From contig NW_006889842.1 of assembly GCF_000231115.1 (NCBI RefSeq), positions 50,969-114,968 on the forward strand: a stretch of DNA of 64,000 nt, given 5' to 3'. Under the pieces are notes generated by a model that had not been told where the DNA came from, did not search any database, and saw only the letters and a list, made by a program, of their open reading frames with translations. Below are positions 46,899 to 56,444 of the stretch, piece after piece. Source of the DNA: Vittaforma corneae ATCC 50505. Lineage: Eukaryota; Microsporidia; Nosematidae. Made by a program: the position numbers and the translations under genes. How positions within the stretch are numbered: the first letter of the stretch is position 1; each line of letters opens with the position of its first letter.

Positions 46899-48329
46899 AT
46901 GGAATTGCTGGACTTTCCAAGGCTCAGGAAACGGTTTGAATTGGCCGACCCACAAGACAAAGTCAGGGTCTTTCTCTTCTCAAAGGACCAAGAAGCAATC
47001 ACAATCCATTCCGAAAACATGGAAGAAGAACACAGGGTCTTTCTCTCGTCAAATAATCCAAGAGGATGCGTGGGTGAAGTCTTTTGTTTAGAAAAGGATA
47101 TTTTTGTGTGTGTGGGAAAGTCAAGCGAAAAAAACTTGATTGTTAAAAGAACAAATGTTGGCAAAGCAATGAAGTCTCTTTATGATAATCTAAAGAGGTT
47201 TGATAAGGCCGAGATAGTTTTTGAGGATTCTGACTTCACCGAAGATGCTATTTTCTCTTTGATTTTGGCCAGCTACACTTATGATTTCCTGAAGAAGACA
47301 AAAGAAGAGACTTCTTTCCTTCTACGCTCTGAAAAGTATAAAAATATCATTGAAATAGCCCATGTGCAGAATATTGCCAGGTTTCTTGGAGACACGCCAG
47401 CCAATCTGATGACACCTACTGCATTCGTCGAATACTCGAAGATGATTTTTGAGGGAGATAATGTAGTAATTGACGTCTACTCAAAGGACTACATGGCTCA
47501 GAATCAAATGAATCTAATCTTGTCTGTAAGTCAGGGATCTGTTCAGGAGCCCAAGCTGCTACGCATAAAGTATGAAGGAAGGATTCAGGGGTCTGTGGAT
47601 ATAGCTCTAGTAGGTAAGGGTGTATGCTTCGACAGTGGCGGGATCTCAATAAAGCCCGCTGCAAACATGTACTCTATGAAGCATGATATGATGGGTGCTG
47701 CTACACTACTGTGCTCATTGAAATTGGCTGTTGCTTTAGGCATAAAGGCCAATATTACTGCAACATTACCACTTGTTGAGAATTTGCCTTCGGGTATAGC
47801 TACAAAACCAGGCGATGTGTTCAAAAGCATGTCAGGAATAACTGTAGAAGTAGACAATACTGATGCTGAGGGTCGGCTGATCCTTGCCGATGCATTAACG
47901 TTGGCCCAGAAAGAGAGCCCAAAGTATCTAGTTGATGCGGCTACACTCACGGGTGCAATGATTGTATCCCTAGGTAGAGTATATGCGGGCTTCTTTACGG
48001 AAGACGATGCCTTTGCAAAAATGATCTATGAATGTGGAATGGAATGCAATGACATGTTCTGGCGCATGCCCCTCTCTCCATTTTACAGGGAAGCTATGAA
48101 GTCTCATGTGGCGGATATTAATAACATGGGTGGTCCAGATGGTGGATCTTGCAAGGCAGCCGAGTTTTTGAAAGAGTTTGTAGACACCGGTAAGGTCAGG
48201 TGGGTCCATTTTGATATTGCAGGAACTATGGACAAGAGCTATATTTCCGAGATTCATGGGAAAGAAGCGACAGGTAGACCAGTAAGATCGTTTGTGCGTC
48301 TTCTTGAAAAGTTATCTTTGTGTGAGTAA
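46899..48329 (+). CDS. Leucine aminopeptidase (M17 family)
   Basis: This cytosolic hexameric metallopeptidase removes N-terminal residues. The 476-residue protein has the M17 catalytic half at the C-terminus: VGKGVCFDSGGISIKP near 237-252 with the catalytic Lys and metal Asp, MKHDMMGAA and the signature NTDAEGRLILADAL at 320-333 with Asp, Glu and Arg. The N-terminal third is the divergent macro-like domain. TTGCCCC directly precedes the ATG. All catalytic residues are present, so it should be active. Confidence 0.94.
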   Translation: MELLDFPRLRKRFELADPQDKVRVFLFSKDQEAITIHSENMEEEHRVFLSSNNPRGCVGEVFCLEKDIFVCVGKSSEKNLIVKRTNVGKAMKSLYDNLKRFDKAEIVFEDSDFTEDAIFSLILASYTYDFLKKTKEETSFLLRSEKYKNIIEIAHVQNIARFLGDTPANLMTPTAFVEYSKMIFEGDNVVIDVYSKDYMAQNQMNLILSVSQGSVQEPKLLRIKYEGRIQGSVDIALVGKGVCFDSGGISIKPAANMYSMKHDMMGAATLLCSLKLAVALGIKANITATLPLVENLPSGIATKPGDVFKSMSGITVEVDNTDAEGRLILADALTLAQKESPKYLVDAATLTGAMIVSLGRVYAGFFTEDDAFAKMIYECGMECNDMFWRMPLSPFYREAMKSHVADINNMGGPDGGSCKAAEFLKEFVDTGKVRWVHFDIAGTMDKSYISEIHGKEATGRPVRSFVRLLEKLSLCE

Positions 48330-49125
48330 ACTATGCTTCGTTGCTTTTTTGATTTCCAATGCTAATTTCTTCATGGGCTTTTACTTTTATTTACTATAGG
48401 TCTATTTATTGTATTCATACGAATATTCCAACTATTTATTATATATTTTGGTTCATTTTTACTTTTCTTGAAGATGCCTGGGTTTTTGAATCGATGTTTT
48501 ATATGTGGATTTCATATTCTGGGATTGGCAATTCTTTTATACATATTAACAAACTTGCAGGAATGTCGCTGCATGCAAATGAATCGTGCCCACGGCATTG
48601 CCGATCCTTATAAAAGCACCAATAAAACATATACGTAAAATATTCTGTAAATTCCAAAGTAGAGATATTTTGTGCTGGATTTATGCATTTTTCATTTTTA
48701 CTCCAAAGGAAGAGTTATAGAGTGCAATTCGAACCAATATTGCAAATGGTATTACGATCATGCCAAGAGAACTACTGGGAAACACAACACACATTCCTTA
48801 CTTACAAGCTCCTACAATGTGCTTATGCTTGTATCTTTCTTTTAAAAACTTGATCATGCCCAAAGAATGTGATTACGCCATAGAGATATGTGTATTTCAG
48901 CAATCGTAGAGCATTTAGTGATGCAAGACGGCAACTAGTCTTATATTCTTCATCTTCCTACCACGTCTTTTCCAGCAGCGGTTTGCAGAAGTATAATAAA
49001 AATGTAAGACAGAAAGCCTTATGAAAGAAATTGACCAGTGTGGAGTGTTGTGTGAATTATTTCAATTATGTAGTTTTATTTTTTAATTTTTAGCAATAAA
49101 TTATTAAAGTAAATTTTAGCCGTAC
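48330..49125. other. Long intergenic, about 800 bp, no gene supported
   Basis: This A+T-rich stretch holds ATG-led frames of 84 codons (48359-48613, hydrophobic) and 49 codons (48760-48909), neither with a start signal or known family. A GGTTCGAAT on the minus strand near 48728 recalled a tRNA B box but lacks the pairing arm, so no tRNA is called. Confidence 0.45.
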
Positions 49126-49484
49126 ATGGATATTGGTGTCAAGAAGAGAAAAAGAACCGTATTGACTGCGCGACAGCACAAAATACTTCTGAAGTCGTTC
49201 GAAGGATGTGCATTTCCAGATGCAGAGCAAAGACTAGTGCTAGGGAGGATACTGAGTATGAGTCCAAGAACAGTACAAATATGGTTCCAGAATCAAAGAC
49301 AAAAAGTGAAAAATCATCTCCAAGAACAAAGGAGCAGTCAAAGCAGCAGAGAGACATTTGGAGCATTGAGAACACTATGAAACAGTATTCAATGAAGTCT
49401 CTGAATATGCTTGCACGACTTGCCTGTATTGAGTATGATAAAAGATTTGGAAAAAATGAAAAAGGTGTAGAACAGCAGACTTGA
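49126..49484 (+). CDS. Homeodomain protein, frame interrupted near 49309
   Basis: Residues 6-65 are a homeodomain: KKRKRTVLTARQHKILLKSFE, then PDAEQRLVLGRILSMSPRTVQ and the recognition helix IWFQNQRQKVK. The frame starting at 49126 stops at 49378-49380. The next frame carries a further helical tail (RDIWSIENTMKQYSMKSLNML to KRFGKNEKGVEQQT, stop at 49484). One extra A in the five-A run 49309-49313 joins them just after the homeodomain, giving about 119 residues, the usual size of microsporidian homeodomain proteins. It is a DNA-binding regulator with unknown targets. Confidence 0.85.
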
Positions 49485-49846
49485 ATATAAATTATTTAAT
49501 ATTTTTTGTATGAAGTATTGGAGTTGATGCATGCTTATGCCATGTGTGCTGCCATATTTTTATTTGATTTGGCTAATTAATCTATTTTGTCTCTAAGATA
49601 GGCTTTTGATGAATGCTATTAAAACTGAAGCTTGACTCAAAATCATAGATTAAATACAGCTATTTACAGAAGCATCCTATAGAGCTGTGCACAAGCCATG
49701 TGGCCAGCTACAGAACTTTGAGGCAATGCTGTAGCGTAGGATTTTATTCTTTGCTAGGATTTTTTTTTGCATTCTACAGCAGTGCCTACATCAATCCAAG
49801 CATGGTGGTGTTTTTGTAGCTCAATCTTTCTCTGCCCTCTTCCAAA
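49485..49846. other. Intergenic, about 360 bp, no gene seen
   Basis: This is A+T-rich with short T runs. A TCTGCCCTCTTCC stretch just before 49847 is the probable start signal of Spt4. Confidence 0.5.
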
Positions 49847-50206
49847 ATGACACATCAGATAGCAACAGACAGTTCGCTAACAGGAAAGAAGACGAGAGCA
49901 TGCCTCAACTGCTCATTAATACAGACTGTGCAGGAATTCAGAGAGCAAGGATGCCCAAACTGTCCATTTTTGAATGTGAACAAGAACAGAAACATTGGAT
50001 ACACGACATCCCCTTCTTTCAAAGGAATGATATTTTTGAAGGATCCTAGGAGTTCCTGGGTTGCCAAATGGCAGAGAGTAAACCAGTATCGACCCGGAGT
50101 ATATGCCATGACTGTAGAAGGAGTCTTGAGTGACAAATTTATAGACGACATTGAAAGAGATGGGAGAGTATATGTCAATCGATCCAACTCCTTCGAGTTG
50201 GAGTAA
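49847..50206 (+). CDS. SPT4: Transcription elongation factor Spt4
   Basis: Spt4 with Spt5 keeps RNA polymerase II moving. The 119-residue protein has the zinc finger CLNC...CPNC at residues 19-39 and the conserved block FKGMIFLKDPRSSWVAKWQRVNQYRPGVYAMTVEG, which lines up with the F-G-I---DP-SWVA-WQR-----G-YA--V-G pattern of yeast and human Spt4. The length is typical. Confidence 0.93.
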   Translation: MTHQIATDSSLTGKKTRACLNCSLIQTVQEFREQGCPNCPFLNVNKNRNIGYTTSPSFKGMIFLKDPRSSWVAKWQRVNQYRPGVYAMTVEGVLSDKFIDDIERDGRVYVNRSNSFELE

Positions 50207-50428
50207 GGTTTAGTATATATTGATAGCACTTAGCTTGATTAAAAAGATGATTATCCCTGCATTGGGTTTTTGTAGTTTTTTGATTATACTGTATTCAAAG
50301 ATAAAGCATGAAAAATGCTTTGTACATATCGTGAATATGTCTGAAATTGGTTGGTATGGTGGGGTTAAAACTGTTTATACTTGGCCATAATGTATTTGAT
50401 TTTCATCTTCCCCTAGTACGTTACTTCA

Positions 50429-50749
50429 ATGGAAAAGCTACGCTTTGATGCAGAAGTTGAAAATGAGATGATAGAGACAGCATTCAGGGAAAGAGCTATG
50501 GAAAAGCTATTGCAAATGAATGTCCCACCATTCACTGCGGTAGATATGGAGCTTGCTCGTTCAGAAAAGGAAATATCGAAATGTCTTTCTATTTTAGAAA
50601 GAGAGCAGAAGACGAGAGAGCTTGTGCAATCAAAGAGAGAGCAGAGGAAAAAGAAGCATACTAAGAAGAATCAGAAGAAGGTAGAAGACAAAGAGAATTA
50701 TAAGAGTGTATTCAAAAAGATACACAAAAAGTTCCATAAAAAGAAATAA
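50429..50749 (+). CDS. Small basic protein, unknown
   Basis: The protein has 106 residues with a helical, charged N-terminal half (ETAFRERAMEKLLQMNVPPF) and a Lys-rich C-terminal third (KREQRKKKHTKKNQKK and FKKIHKKFHKKK). This composition is typical of nucleolar or RNA-binding proteins. An upstream TTCCCCTAG lies 14 bases before the ATG. No family is recognised. Confidence 0.6.
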   Translation: MEKLRFDAEVENEMIETAFRERAMEKLLQMNVPPFTAVDMELARSEKEISKCLSILEREQKTRELVQSKREQRKKKHTKKNQKKVEDKENYKSVFKKIHKKFHKKK

Positions 50750-51025
50750 ATCATGAGGATTGGCTAATGCATAAGCAACCGCTAAGTTATGCTAATCTTT
50801 TGATTCAAATTACTGTTTTTAATATTGTCTTTGGATGGTTTTATCAAATAAATTTATGTTTTATAATTTACTATTGCTGCTCTTTGTATCAATGTTTCTT
50901 GCTGCCTTTTCTGATTGGAGCTGTGATGGACTGTTATACCTTTTCATTGGTACTTTAATCTTGAAACGAAGTCTGCCGGTAAAGGATGTTTCAGCAATAT
51001 AAAAGGCAGTTTGGTTACAGAGAAC

Positions 51026-51592
51026 ATGCATGCCAATGCCAAAGACCTTTATTCAAACCTTTTTGAGTACATCCATGAGCTTGTAGGTGACAGAGTGCCT
51101 GCATTAAGACTCGTAAATACGCTGGTTAAGGCGGATGTACCTCTTCAGACCTTTGTAACTGCAGTTAAGCTCTACAAAATGATATTAAACAGGATCAATC
51201 GCGTAGAGATGTGGGGCGCAGATAGCTGTGGGGTGAATTTCCGTATTTTAAAGCGTAGACCTTTTTTGGATAGTAATAATTTTGAAATTTTAAGAAACCA
51301 GTATTTAATATTCCTATCCTGCTGTGTGATTGCATCAAAATACTATAGAGATGTAGCCTTTACAAATGAAAGTTGGGAACTGGTCTCTGAAACCGATAAA
51401 AGAAGCCTGAATGAGGCAGAAAGAGTGTGCTTGATGGCACTAGACTATCAGGTCAGCGAACAGGGCGACGGATCGGTTCTCGAATCGATTTTGAAAATAC
51501 TAAATAACTCGGGGATATTGCTAAATGAACGAAACACGGGGCCAATCAAGAGAATCAAGGTTTTAGTCCGTAAGGTCCTGTGTTTTTCATAG
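51026..51592 (+). CDS. Pho80/Pcl-type cyclin
   Basis: This is a 188-residue protein with one cyclin box: VPLQTFVTAVKLYKMILNRI, then FLSCCVIASKYYRDVAFTNESWELV and LNEAERVCLMALDYQVSEQ, the arrangement of fungal Pcl/Pho80 cyclins (ASKY-D--Y-N--W, then LN--E--FL--LDY). It would activate a Pho85/Cdk5-like kinase. The frame begins earlier at a non-ATG codon; the first ATG is at 51026. Which kinase it partners with is not visible here. Confidence 0.8.
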   Translation: MHANAKDLYSNLFEYIHELVGDRVPALRLVNTLVKADVPLQTFVTAVKLYKMILNRINRVEMWGADSCGVNFRILKRRPFLDSNNFEILRNQYLIFLSCCVIASKYYRDVAFTNESWELVSETDKRSLNEAERVCLMALDYQVSEQGDGSVLESILKILNNSGILLNERNTGPIKRIKVLVRKVLCFS

Positions 51593-51846
51593 GGAACTAT
51601 AGCATGGTGAAGCAACAACTAGGCTATTCAGAGAGTACAACGCTATTGAAATGCCACGGGGTTGTGGAATACAATAAGGCTTAATTGGACCATGTGTGGC
51701 CGATATAAGATAATAAAATAATGTAGATGGAATTTGTCTTTTGGATTGCATACTGTCTCAAGTATAGAGAATTTGGGTATTTTAAATGCAATCCTTGAAT
51801 ATATTTAATTTCCACATTTATTGTCTGTATTTACAGACCCCAGCCA

Positions 51847-52509
51847 ATGCTTAATAATAAATACAATACTGACAAAGTAAATGAATTTCTGGACTATCTC
51901 ATGAACTTATCGTATAACAAGAAGTGTGCAGACTGCGGTAAATCTAACCCGTCCTGGGCTGATCTTACACACTCGTTTTTTATTTGCTACGAGTGTTCAG
52001 CTTTACATAGGCGCCTGGGTGCGCATCGTTCAAGAGTGAAGTCGGCACAGATGGATAGCTGGACTACAGAAGAACTAAGGAGGATGCATGTGGGAGGAAA
52101 TAAGTACTCACATAAAATAACCCAAAATAGCGATTTTTCAATTAGATACAAGGACACAAAGGACTTCACAGCATATTTAGACGAGAAAGAGAGGCAGAGC
52201 AGAGCAAATGAACCCGAGGATTCTTTTATGAACAGATCTAGGCAAACTAGCTTGAAGAGAGATATGGTTGTTGTGGAAAAGAAGCCTAAGCCGAAGTTTA
52301 GCGACTGGATAGAATCCTCAGACGAAGAAAATGACCCTAAGAGCATAGAAAATACACTCAGCCAAATAACACAGGAAGAGGAAGATGATGTTGGCCTTGT
52401 TGTGTCCAAGCCTGGCTCAAAGATCAAAAAGTCGGTTAAGCCGTCACGCAGTCCCTTTTCATTCTCTGTTAAGGAGCATCAAGAAAATGAAATAAATGAC
52501 GAGAAGTAA
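51847..52509 (+). CDS. ArfGAP domain protein (Glo3/Gcs1 type)
   Basis: ArfGAPs switch off Arf GTPases at Golgi and endosome membranes. The 220-residue protein has a zinc finger at residues 27-50 (CADC ... CYEC, C-X2-C-X16-C-X2-C) followed by ALHRRLGAHRSRVKSAQMD with the catalytic Arg, then LRRMHVGGN. Zinc spacing, Trp after NPS and GGN are all as in active members. The C-terminal half is disordered and acidic with a DWIESSDEEN patch. Glo3/ArfGAP2-3 relationship is a tentative reading. ACCCCAGCCA precedes the ATG. Confidence 0.9.
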   Translation: MLNNKYNTDKVNEFLDYLMNLSYNKKCADCGKSNPSWADLTHSFFICYECSALHRRLGAHRSRVKSAQMDSWTTEELRRMHVGGNKYSHKITQNSDFSIRYKDTKDFTAYLDEKERQSRANEPEDSFMNRSRQTSLKRDMVVVEKKPKPKFSDWIESSDEENDPKSIENTLSQITQEEEDDVGLVVSKPGSKIKKSVKPSRSPFSFSVKEHQENEINDEK

Positions 52510-52791
52510 AAAAATGTTGGTAGTAGTGCATTTAATATTCTTTTAAATAGCAAGCATAAGTAAAGTGCATTTCCTGCCAAACATTTATTCTTTGAGATGT
52601 GTTTTTAATTTATAGCTATGATTACATATGCGAACAGCATACAAACGACAAGCTTAAACCATAAAGTACTGGTTTTTTTCATTAGGGTCTCCTTTATTGC
52701 AGTATTTCAGTTTGAATGCAAAGCTATATAGGAGAAAAGACAGCATCTGAGAATGCATTACATCAAAAGCGGTGCAAGGTATGCAAGTTTA

Positions 52792-53076
52792 TTAGAATAT
52801 CTCGGGGTACTTTACAGAAGCTCTAGCCAGCCTTTGGAATGCATTTAGATCAAACCCGTCTTCAATTTGTTGAGTATGTTCCTCATGAACAACTCCATCC
52901 TTCAAGCTTCCAATTACGAGAAGAATCTTAGTCTTAAAACCATCAAATCCCTTTGGGAGTACTTTAAAGAGCACGTTGTTGGAGCGGATAATTACATAGT
53001 CTTTGTCTACTTTGACAAATTCTCCAAGCAGAGCCACTCTGTCTTCATTTTTAAGATTGTCAGTGCAAAGGAACAT
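52792..53076 (-). CDS. RFA3: Replication protein A small subunit (Rpa14/Rpa3-like)
   Basis: Rpa3 is the smallest subunit of the single-strand DNA-binding complex RPA. The 94 residues begin at ATG 53076 after a TTGCCCC signal; the frame is open a few codons upstream but has no ATG there. The OB-fold strand pattern (LLGEFVKVDKDYVIIRSNNVLFKVLP) and the ending FDLNAFQRLARASVKYPEIF match the FDL-LYNEAV-I---FP-FYP ending of the family. The small size is normal for it. Similarity is modest, so the assignment is likely rather than certain. Confidence 0.7.
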   Translation of the reverse strand: MFLCTDNLKNEDRVALLGEFVKVDKDYVIIRSNNVLFKVLPKGFDGFKTKILLVIGSLKDGVVHEEHTQQIEDGFDLNAFQRLARASVKYPEIF

Positions 53077-53293
53077 TAATCGCTGGGGCAACCAAAGTTT
53101 TATTTTAGGAATTGCAAGAAAAAGCAGTGCACTGATTGCTTGCTGTCAAAGAATAATGCTAAATAGCGTAGTTTATATTAAGCCAGTGCACTGAAATTCT
53201 AATTCCAGGCTCTACTATAAACGATGAAGTATTAAATCGCTATTTTAATATAACTCTTAATGTAAGAACTCATTTCCAACTATTTATTAGCGT

Positions 53294-53890
53294 TCAGTTA
53301 CTTACCGAGTTCATTTCAAGCATCACTGCTTTGGCGCTAAATTGATCAACTATTAGTTTGTCAGAAACAGGAACAGAAGATCCAACACCAAAGACACTTA
53401 GCTCAAAAGACGTTCTTCCCAATTCCGAGGCTACTCTCTCGTAAAGATCTTTTAGGGTGGCATTGTTATCAAATCCCAAGTAGATTTCCTGGTTATCTCC
53501 CAAAAGAATCCTAATCTTAACTTCCGCATCAATCTGGATTGACTTTTCTTCTGTCTTTGTTGTCTGGTTCTCTTGCTCTTCTCTTATTTGTTGTTCCCTT
53601 CTATTGGCCGCTATTTTTTCTCTCAGCAGTTGCTTATATTTTTCCTTTCGCTCCTCTTCCATCTTCTGCATATCGTTTCTTTTCCTAAGTTCATCCATCA
53701 TCTTTTCCTTGTCATTGTCTTGCCATGTACCTTGATTCTTCCGAACTTCCTCAATGTACGCTAGCACAGACTCAAAATCTCTCTTCTTAATTTCTCGGAG
53801 AATCTGCGACATTTCCTGGTTCGTGAAGTTGTACTCACTCAGCAGCTGTATTATTTCCGAGTCTGTCATTTCTTCCTGACTGAGAACCAT
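53294..53890 (-). CDS. UBX domain protein
   Basis: UBX proteins dock substrates onto the p97/Cdc48 ATPase. The 198 residues have an N-terminal UBA-like helix bundle (about 8-48, TDSEIIQLLSEYNFTNQEM), a charged coiled coil of about 50 residues rich in Glu, Lys and Arg, and a C-terminal UBX fold (about 120-195: KIRILLGDNQEIYLGFDNNATLKDLYERVASEL and a final FSAKAVMLEMNSV strand). The order UBA, coiled coil, UBX resembles human SAKS1/UBXN1. The FPR loop of the typical UBX is not clear, so Cdc48 binding is uncertain. Confidence 0.8.
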   Translation of the reverse strand: MVLSQEEMTDSEIIQLLSEYNFTNQEMSQILREIKKRDFESVLAYIEEVRKNQGTWQDNDKEKMMDELRKRNDMQKMEEERKEKYKQLLREKIAANRREQQIREEQENQTTKTEEKSIQIDAEVKIRILLGDNQEIYLGFDNNATLKDLYERVASELGRTSFELSVFGVGSSVPVSDKLIVDQFSAKAVMLEMNSVSN

Positions 53891-54440
53891 TGGATAGATA
53901 GGGTAGTGTTTGGGTTTAAATATACGACAGACAAAAGAAACAGTGTTTCAAGCTAGCAAGAGAATACATGCATGCAACAAGCATGTTTGTTTAAAGTTAT
54001 TAAAGTTAGCCGCTGAAGATTTCTCATTTTGCTGCGTTTTATAGAAGTATCCAGACCAACAGCTGATCTAATCACAAAAACAGCAGTATGCTAAGGCGAT
54101 CGTGAAGATAATTCTGCCAGTGTGCTCATAAGTATTTTGAAAAACTACAGTTGACTTCTCTACTTTGACTACTGAAAGTTCAAAGCTCTGATGAAATATG
54201 CTAGTGTGCATTTGTTTGTAGAATCTTAAAGAAATTTATTGTCCATCTGGCATTTCAACAGTGAATAATCAAGTTTCTGTGCCTGCCAAGTTTGGTCAGA
54301 AACTTTAGTGTGGTTTTGATCAAAATAAGTTTTAAGCAAACTTAGTTTTCGCCCCATGAAAATTTTTCCTGAGATTATTAAAATGGCACTTTTCGAAGGT
54401 GAAACACAACAGCCAATGGATTGATCATGAAGAATCCATT
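53891..54440. other. Divergent intergenic, about 550 bp
   Basis: No gene is supported in the first 460 bp. From 54351 there is CGCCCCATG followed by AAAATTTTTCC, and an ATG at 54356 that reads 22 codons before a stop. This probably belongs to the promoter or broken N-terminus of the next gene. Confidence 0.4.
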
Positions 54441-55121
54441 ATGATTTTTGATGTTGATTATTGTCTGTACGAAAATGCTGAACTTAGAGCTGCAGAGAGT
54501 GCCTTCATTAATACAAGAGAACGAGAACTATTTGGAGACTCGGAAATGACATTTAAACAACTTAAGAAAAAACATGGCTCGATGAAAATAGGACTTATGA
54601 AGGACTATGGAATGACTATTGAGCAAATAAAGCAGAATGATTTTATGGACACATGCAAGTTCCTGAAACCAGACGATGAGCTGAAAGGACTATTAGAAAG
54701 CATTCCATTAAAAAAATATTGCCTAACTAACGGCTTTGGTGAGAAGATTAAAAGTATCCTTGAGGCTTTGGGTATTAATGAATGTTTTGAAAAGATATAC
54801 TGTTCAAACGACGAGAATATTGAAGAAGACTGGATTCTCAAGCCAAAGGAATCAGCATTTAAATTTCTGATGAACGATTTAGGAATAGACCCGGGAAAGG
54901 TTATAAGCAAGCAGTTTAAAATATATTATTTTGATGACTTGCTAGAAAATGTCATGGCTGCAAAGGAATTAGGCTGGGATGCCAGGAAAGTAACTAAAGA
55001 ATCAGCAATTCATGATGCACTTCGTAAATTTATCACGGAGAAGTTTGGTTCATCGCCACTTTTATTAAATACGATGACGTCCCGTCCATCTGAGCTGAGT
55101 GTAGCTGATGTCCAAAATTAA
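54441..55121 (+). CDS. HAD-family pyrimidine nucleotidase-like (Sdt1/Phm8 type)
   Basis: The family dephosphorylates nucleoside monophosphates. Motif I is IFDVDYCLY near the N-terminus, followed by motif II CLTNGF, the Lys of motif III (LKPKESA) and motif IV YFDDLLENV. All four HAD motifs are present, so the enzyme should be active. I use the ATG at 54441 (226 residues), immediately before motif I. The frame is open for 27 more codons, to 54360, with no ATG. An ATG at 54356 with a CCCC signal lies in another frame, so the N-terminus may be interrupted by a one-base error. Nucleotidase assignment follows the family; the exact substrate is unknown. Confidence 0.82.
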   Translation: MIFDVDYCLYENAELRAAESAFINTRERELFGDSEMTFKQLKKKHGSMKIGLMKDYGMTIEQIKQNDFMDTCKFLKPDDELKGLLESIPLKKYCLTNGFGEKIKSILEALGINECFEKIYCSNDENIEEDWILKPKESAFKFLMNDLGIDPGKVISKQFKIYYFDDLLENVMAAKELGWDARKVTKESAIHDALRKFITEKFGSSPLLLNTMTSRPSELSVADVQN

Positions 55122-55270
55122 ATTTGGTTGAAACATTTTTAATTGTTCACTGGTAAGTTCACTTGCCTTGATACTTTACGTCGCAGTAATATTACTAATG
55201 AAGCAAATTCAACTTTATGTGTATATAATATATCGAAAATACACAATAGCTAACAAAAGATGGAGTTTTA

Positions 55271-56035
55271 TTACACAAATATGAACCCTGTGCTATGTGG
55301 CGCTGCCTCAAAGTCACTCCTGGTGGTTGATTCGTCCCAGATATGTCCTCTGTACTGATGATGATCCACATATTCATTATGCTCGTTGTGGTGATCGTCA
55401 GAACACGGAATATTCTCTTTATTATTTACTTCTACTACGTTCAGGCTGTTACGGTTAGCATTTCTCACACTTGTTTCAATTATGTCCCTTATAGTGTTGT
55501 TATTCAACAATCTTTCAAAATCTAAATCAACTAAAACTTTCTGTGGCGCAGGATTTGCCTTTGATTTAATATTACCACTACTCTCAGCTTCATCGCACTT
55601 TTCATCTTCTTCCGCGAGCTTAAAGTCAAATGTCTGATCTTTCTCAACCGAGCAAGGCACAAAAGTGACTCTAGATCCTGTTTCGAGCGTTAGACACTTA
55701 TCTCCCTTCTTTGAAATTCTATATCCCACAACTTGCGGTTTAATATTCCAGTAATCTTCCTTGTCACATATTCCAACTTCGTTGTCCTTTTGACAAACAT
55801 ATTCCGTCCCTGATTTAATTTGATACTCGTTTTTATTTTTTGAAATTGTAAAAGATGAGTAAATTTTTTTGACAATTGCAAATTTTGAAGTGTGGACAAG
55901 AGAGTTGTTTGACAGATCCTTGGCCAGAAATACATGATTGGAGTTAGAAGAGAAAATTCGTATGGGATTGTCTAGAAATGTTGTAATTGCATCGTAGGCA
56001 TGTGCCATTTTTGCAAGAAATAAGAAGATAAACAT
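55271..56035 (-). CDS. Secreted protein, ricin-B-lectin-like fold, resembling polar tube proteins 4/5
   Basis: ATG at 56035 starts a signal peptide (MFIFLFLAKMAHA, cleavage before YDAI). The frame extends upstream only from a non-ATG codon. The mature protein of about 240 residues has a beta-rich region (about 20-140) with the pattern KCLTLETGSRVTFVPCSVEKD typical of ricin-B-lectin-type trefoils. This is the lectin-like fold only, with no toxin domain. The C-terminal third is disordered and ends His-rich (DDHHNEHNEYVDHHQYRGH). Size and layout recall PTP4/PTP5 of microsporidian polar tubes, but that is an inference from fold and size. It is likely a spore wall, polar tube or host-facing protein. 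Confidence 0.7.
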   Translation of the reverse strand: MFIFLFLAKMAHAYDAITTFLDNPIRIFSSNSNHVFLAKDLSNNSLVHTSKFAIVKKIYSSFTISKNKNEYQIKSGTEYVCQKDNEVGICDKEDYWNIKPQVVGYRISKKGDKCLTLETGSRVTFVPCSVEKDQTFDFKLAEEDEKCDEAESSGNIKSKANPAPQKVLVDLDFERLLNNNTIRDIIETSVRNANRNSLNVVEVNNKENIPCSDDHHNEHNEYVDHHQYRGHIWDESTTRSDFEAAPHSTGFIFV

Positions 56036-56444
56036 TACAGATATTAATTTCTGTGTATTTATTTTTAAGATGAAACATTTTGTGTTTCGGCCCCGAGTCA
56101 AAGTTAGTATACAGATTAATCTCTGGTCTTTCTATAGAAATCCTGCAATAGTACACGAATAATTTCGTTGTATTATGCGATGCTCCAGTGAAGTTGAAGC
56201 TAACCAAGCTATATTGTGCTGAAATCTTAGCTTTAACGCTCGGCAGAAGGCTAAGTTTATTGGTGAAAGTTGTCACAAGTAGAACCTAGCAACAAAAAGC
56301 ACCATAGAAAATGTTTGAGGCCAGACCAATATGCTAGATCAAGAGCCATCAACCTGGAGAGTAACAAAATATCGTACAATCTTGGCAAGGCAGGCTTAAG
56401 CTATTGACACAACTTTGAATATTTCATCTACAATTTTATTTATT
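56036..56444. other. Intergenic, about 410 bp, no gene seen
   Basis: A minus-strand frame of 110 codons (55944-56276) overlaps the secreted protein gene in another frame and shows no family features, so I treat it as chance. The rest is A+T-rich. Confidence 0.4.

Noticed and set aside
48719..48745. GGTTCGAAT on the minus strand as a tRNA B box
   Set aside because: The sequence on either side cannot form the T arm, and no A box or acceptor stem is visible.
50767..50958. 63-codon hydrophobic frame
   Set aside because: It has a low-complexity composition of Phe, Ile, Leu and Cys from A+T-rich DNA, no start signal, and lies in the flank between two real genes.
55944..56276. 110-codon minus-strand frame
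   Set aside because: It overlaps the signal peptide region of the secreted protein in another frame and has no features of its own.
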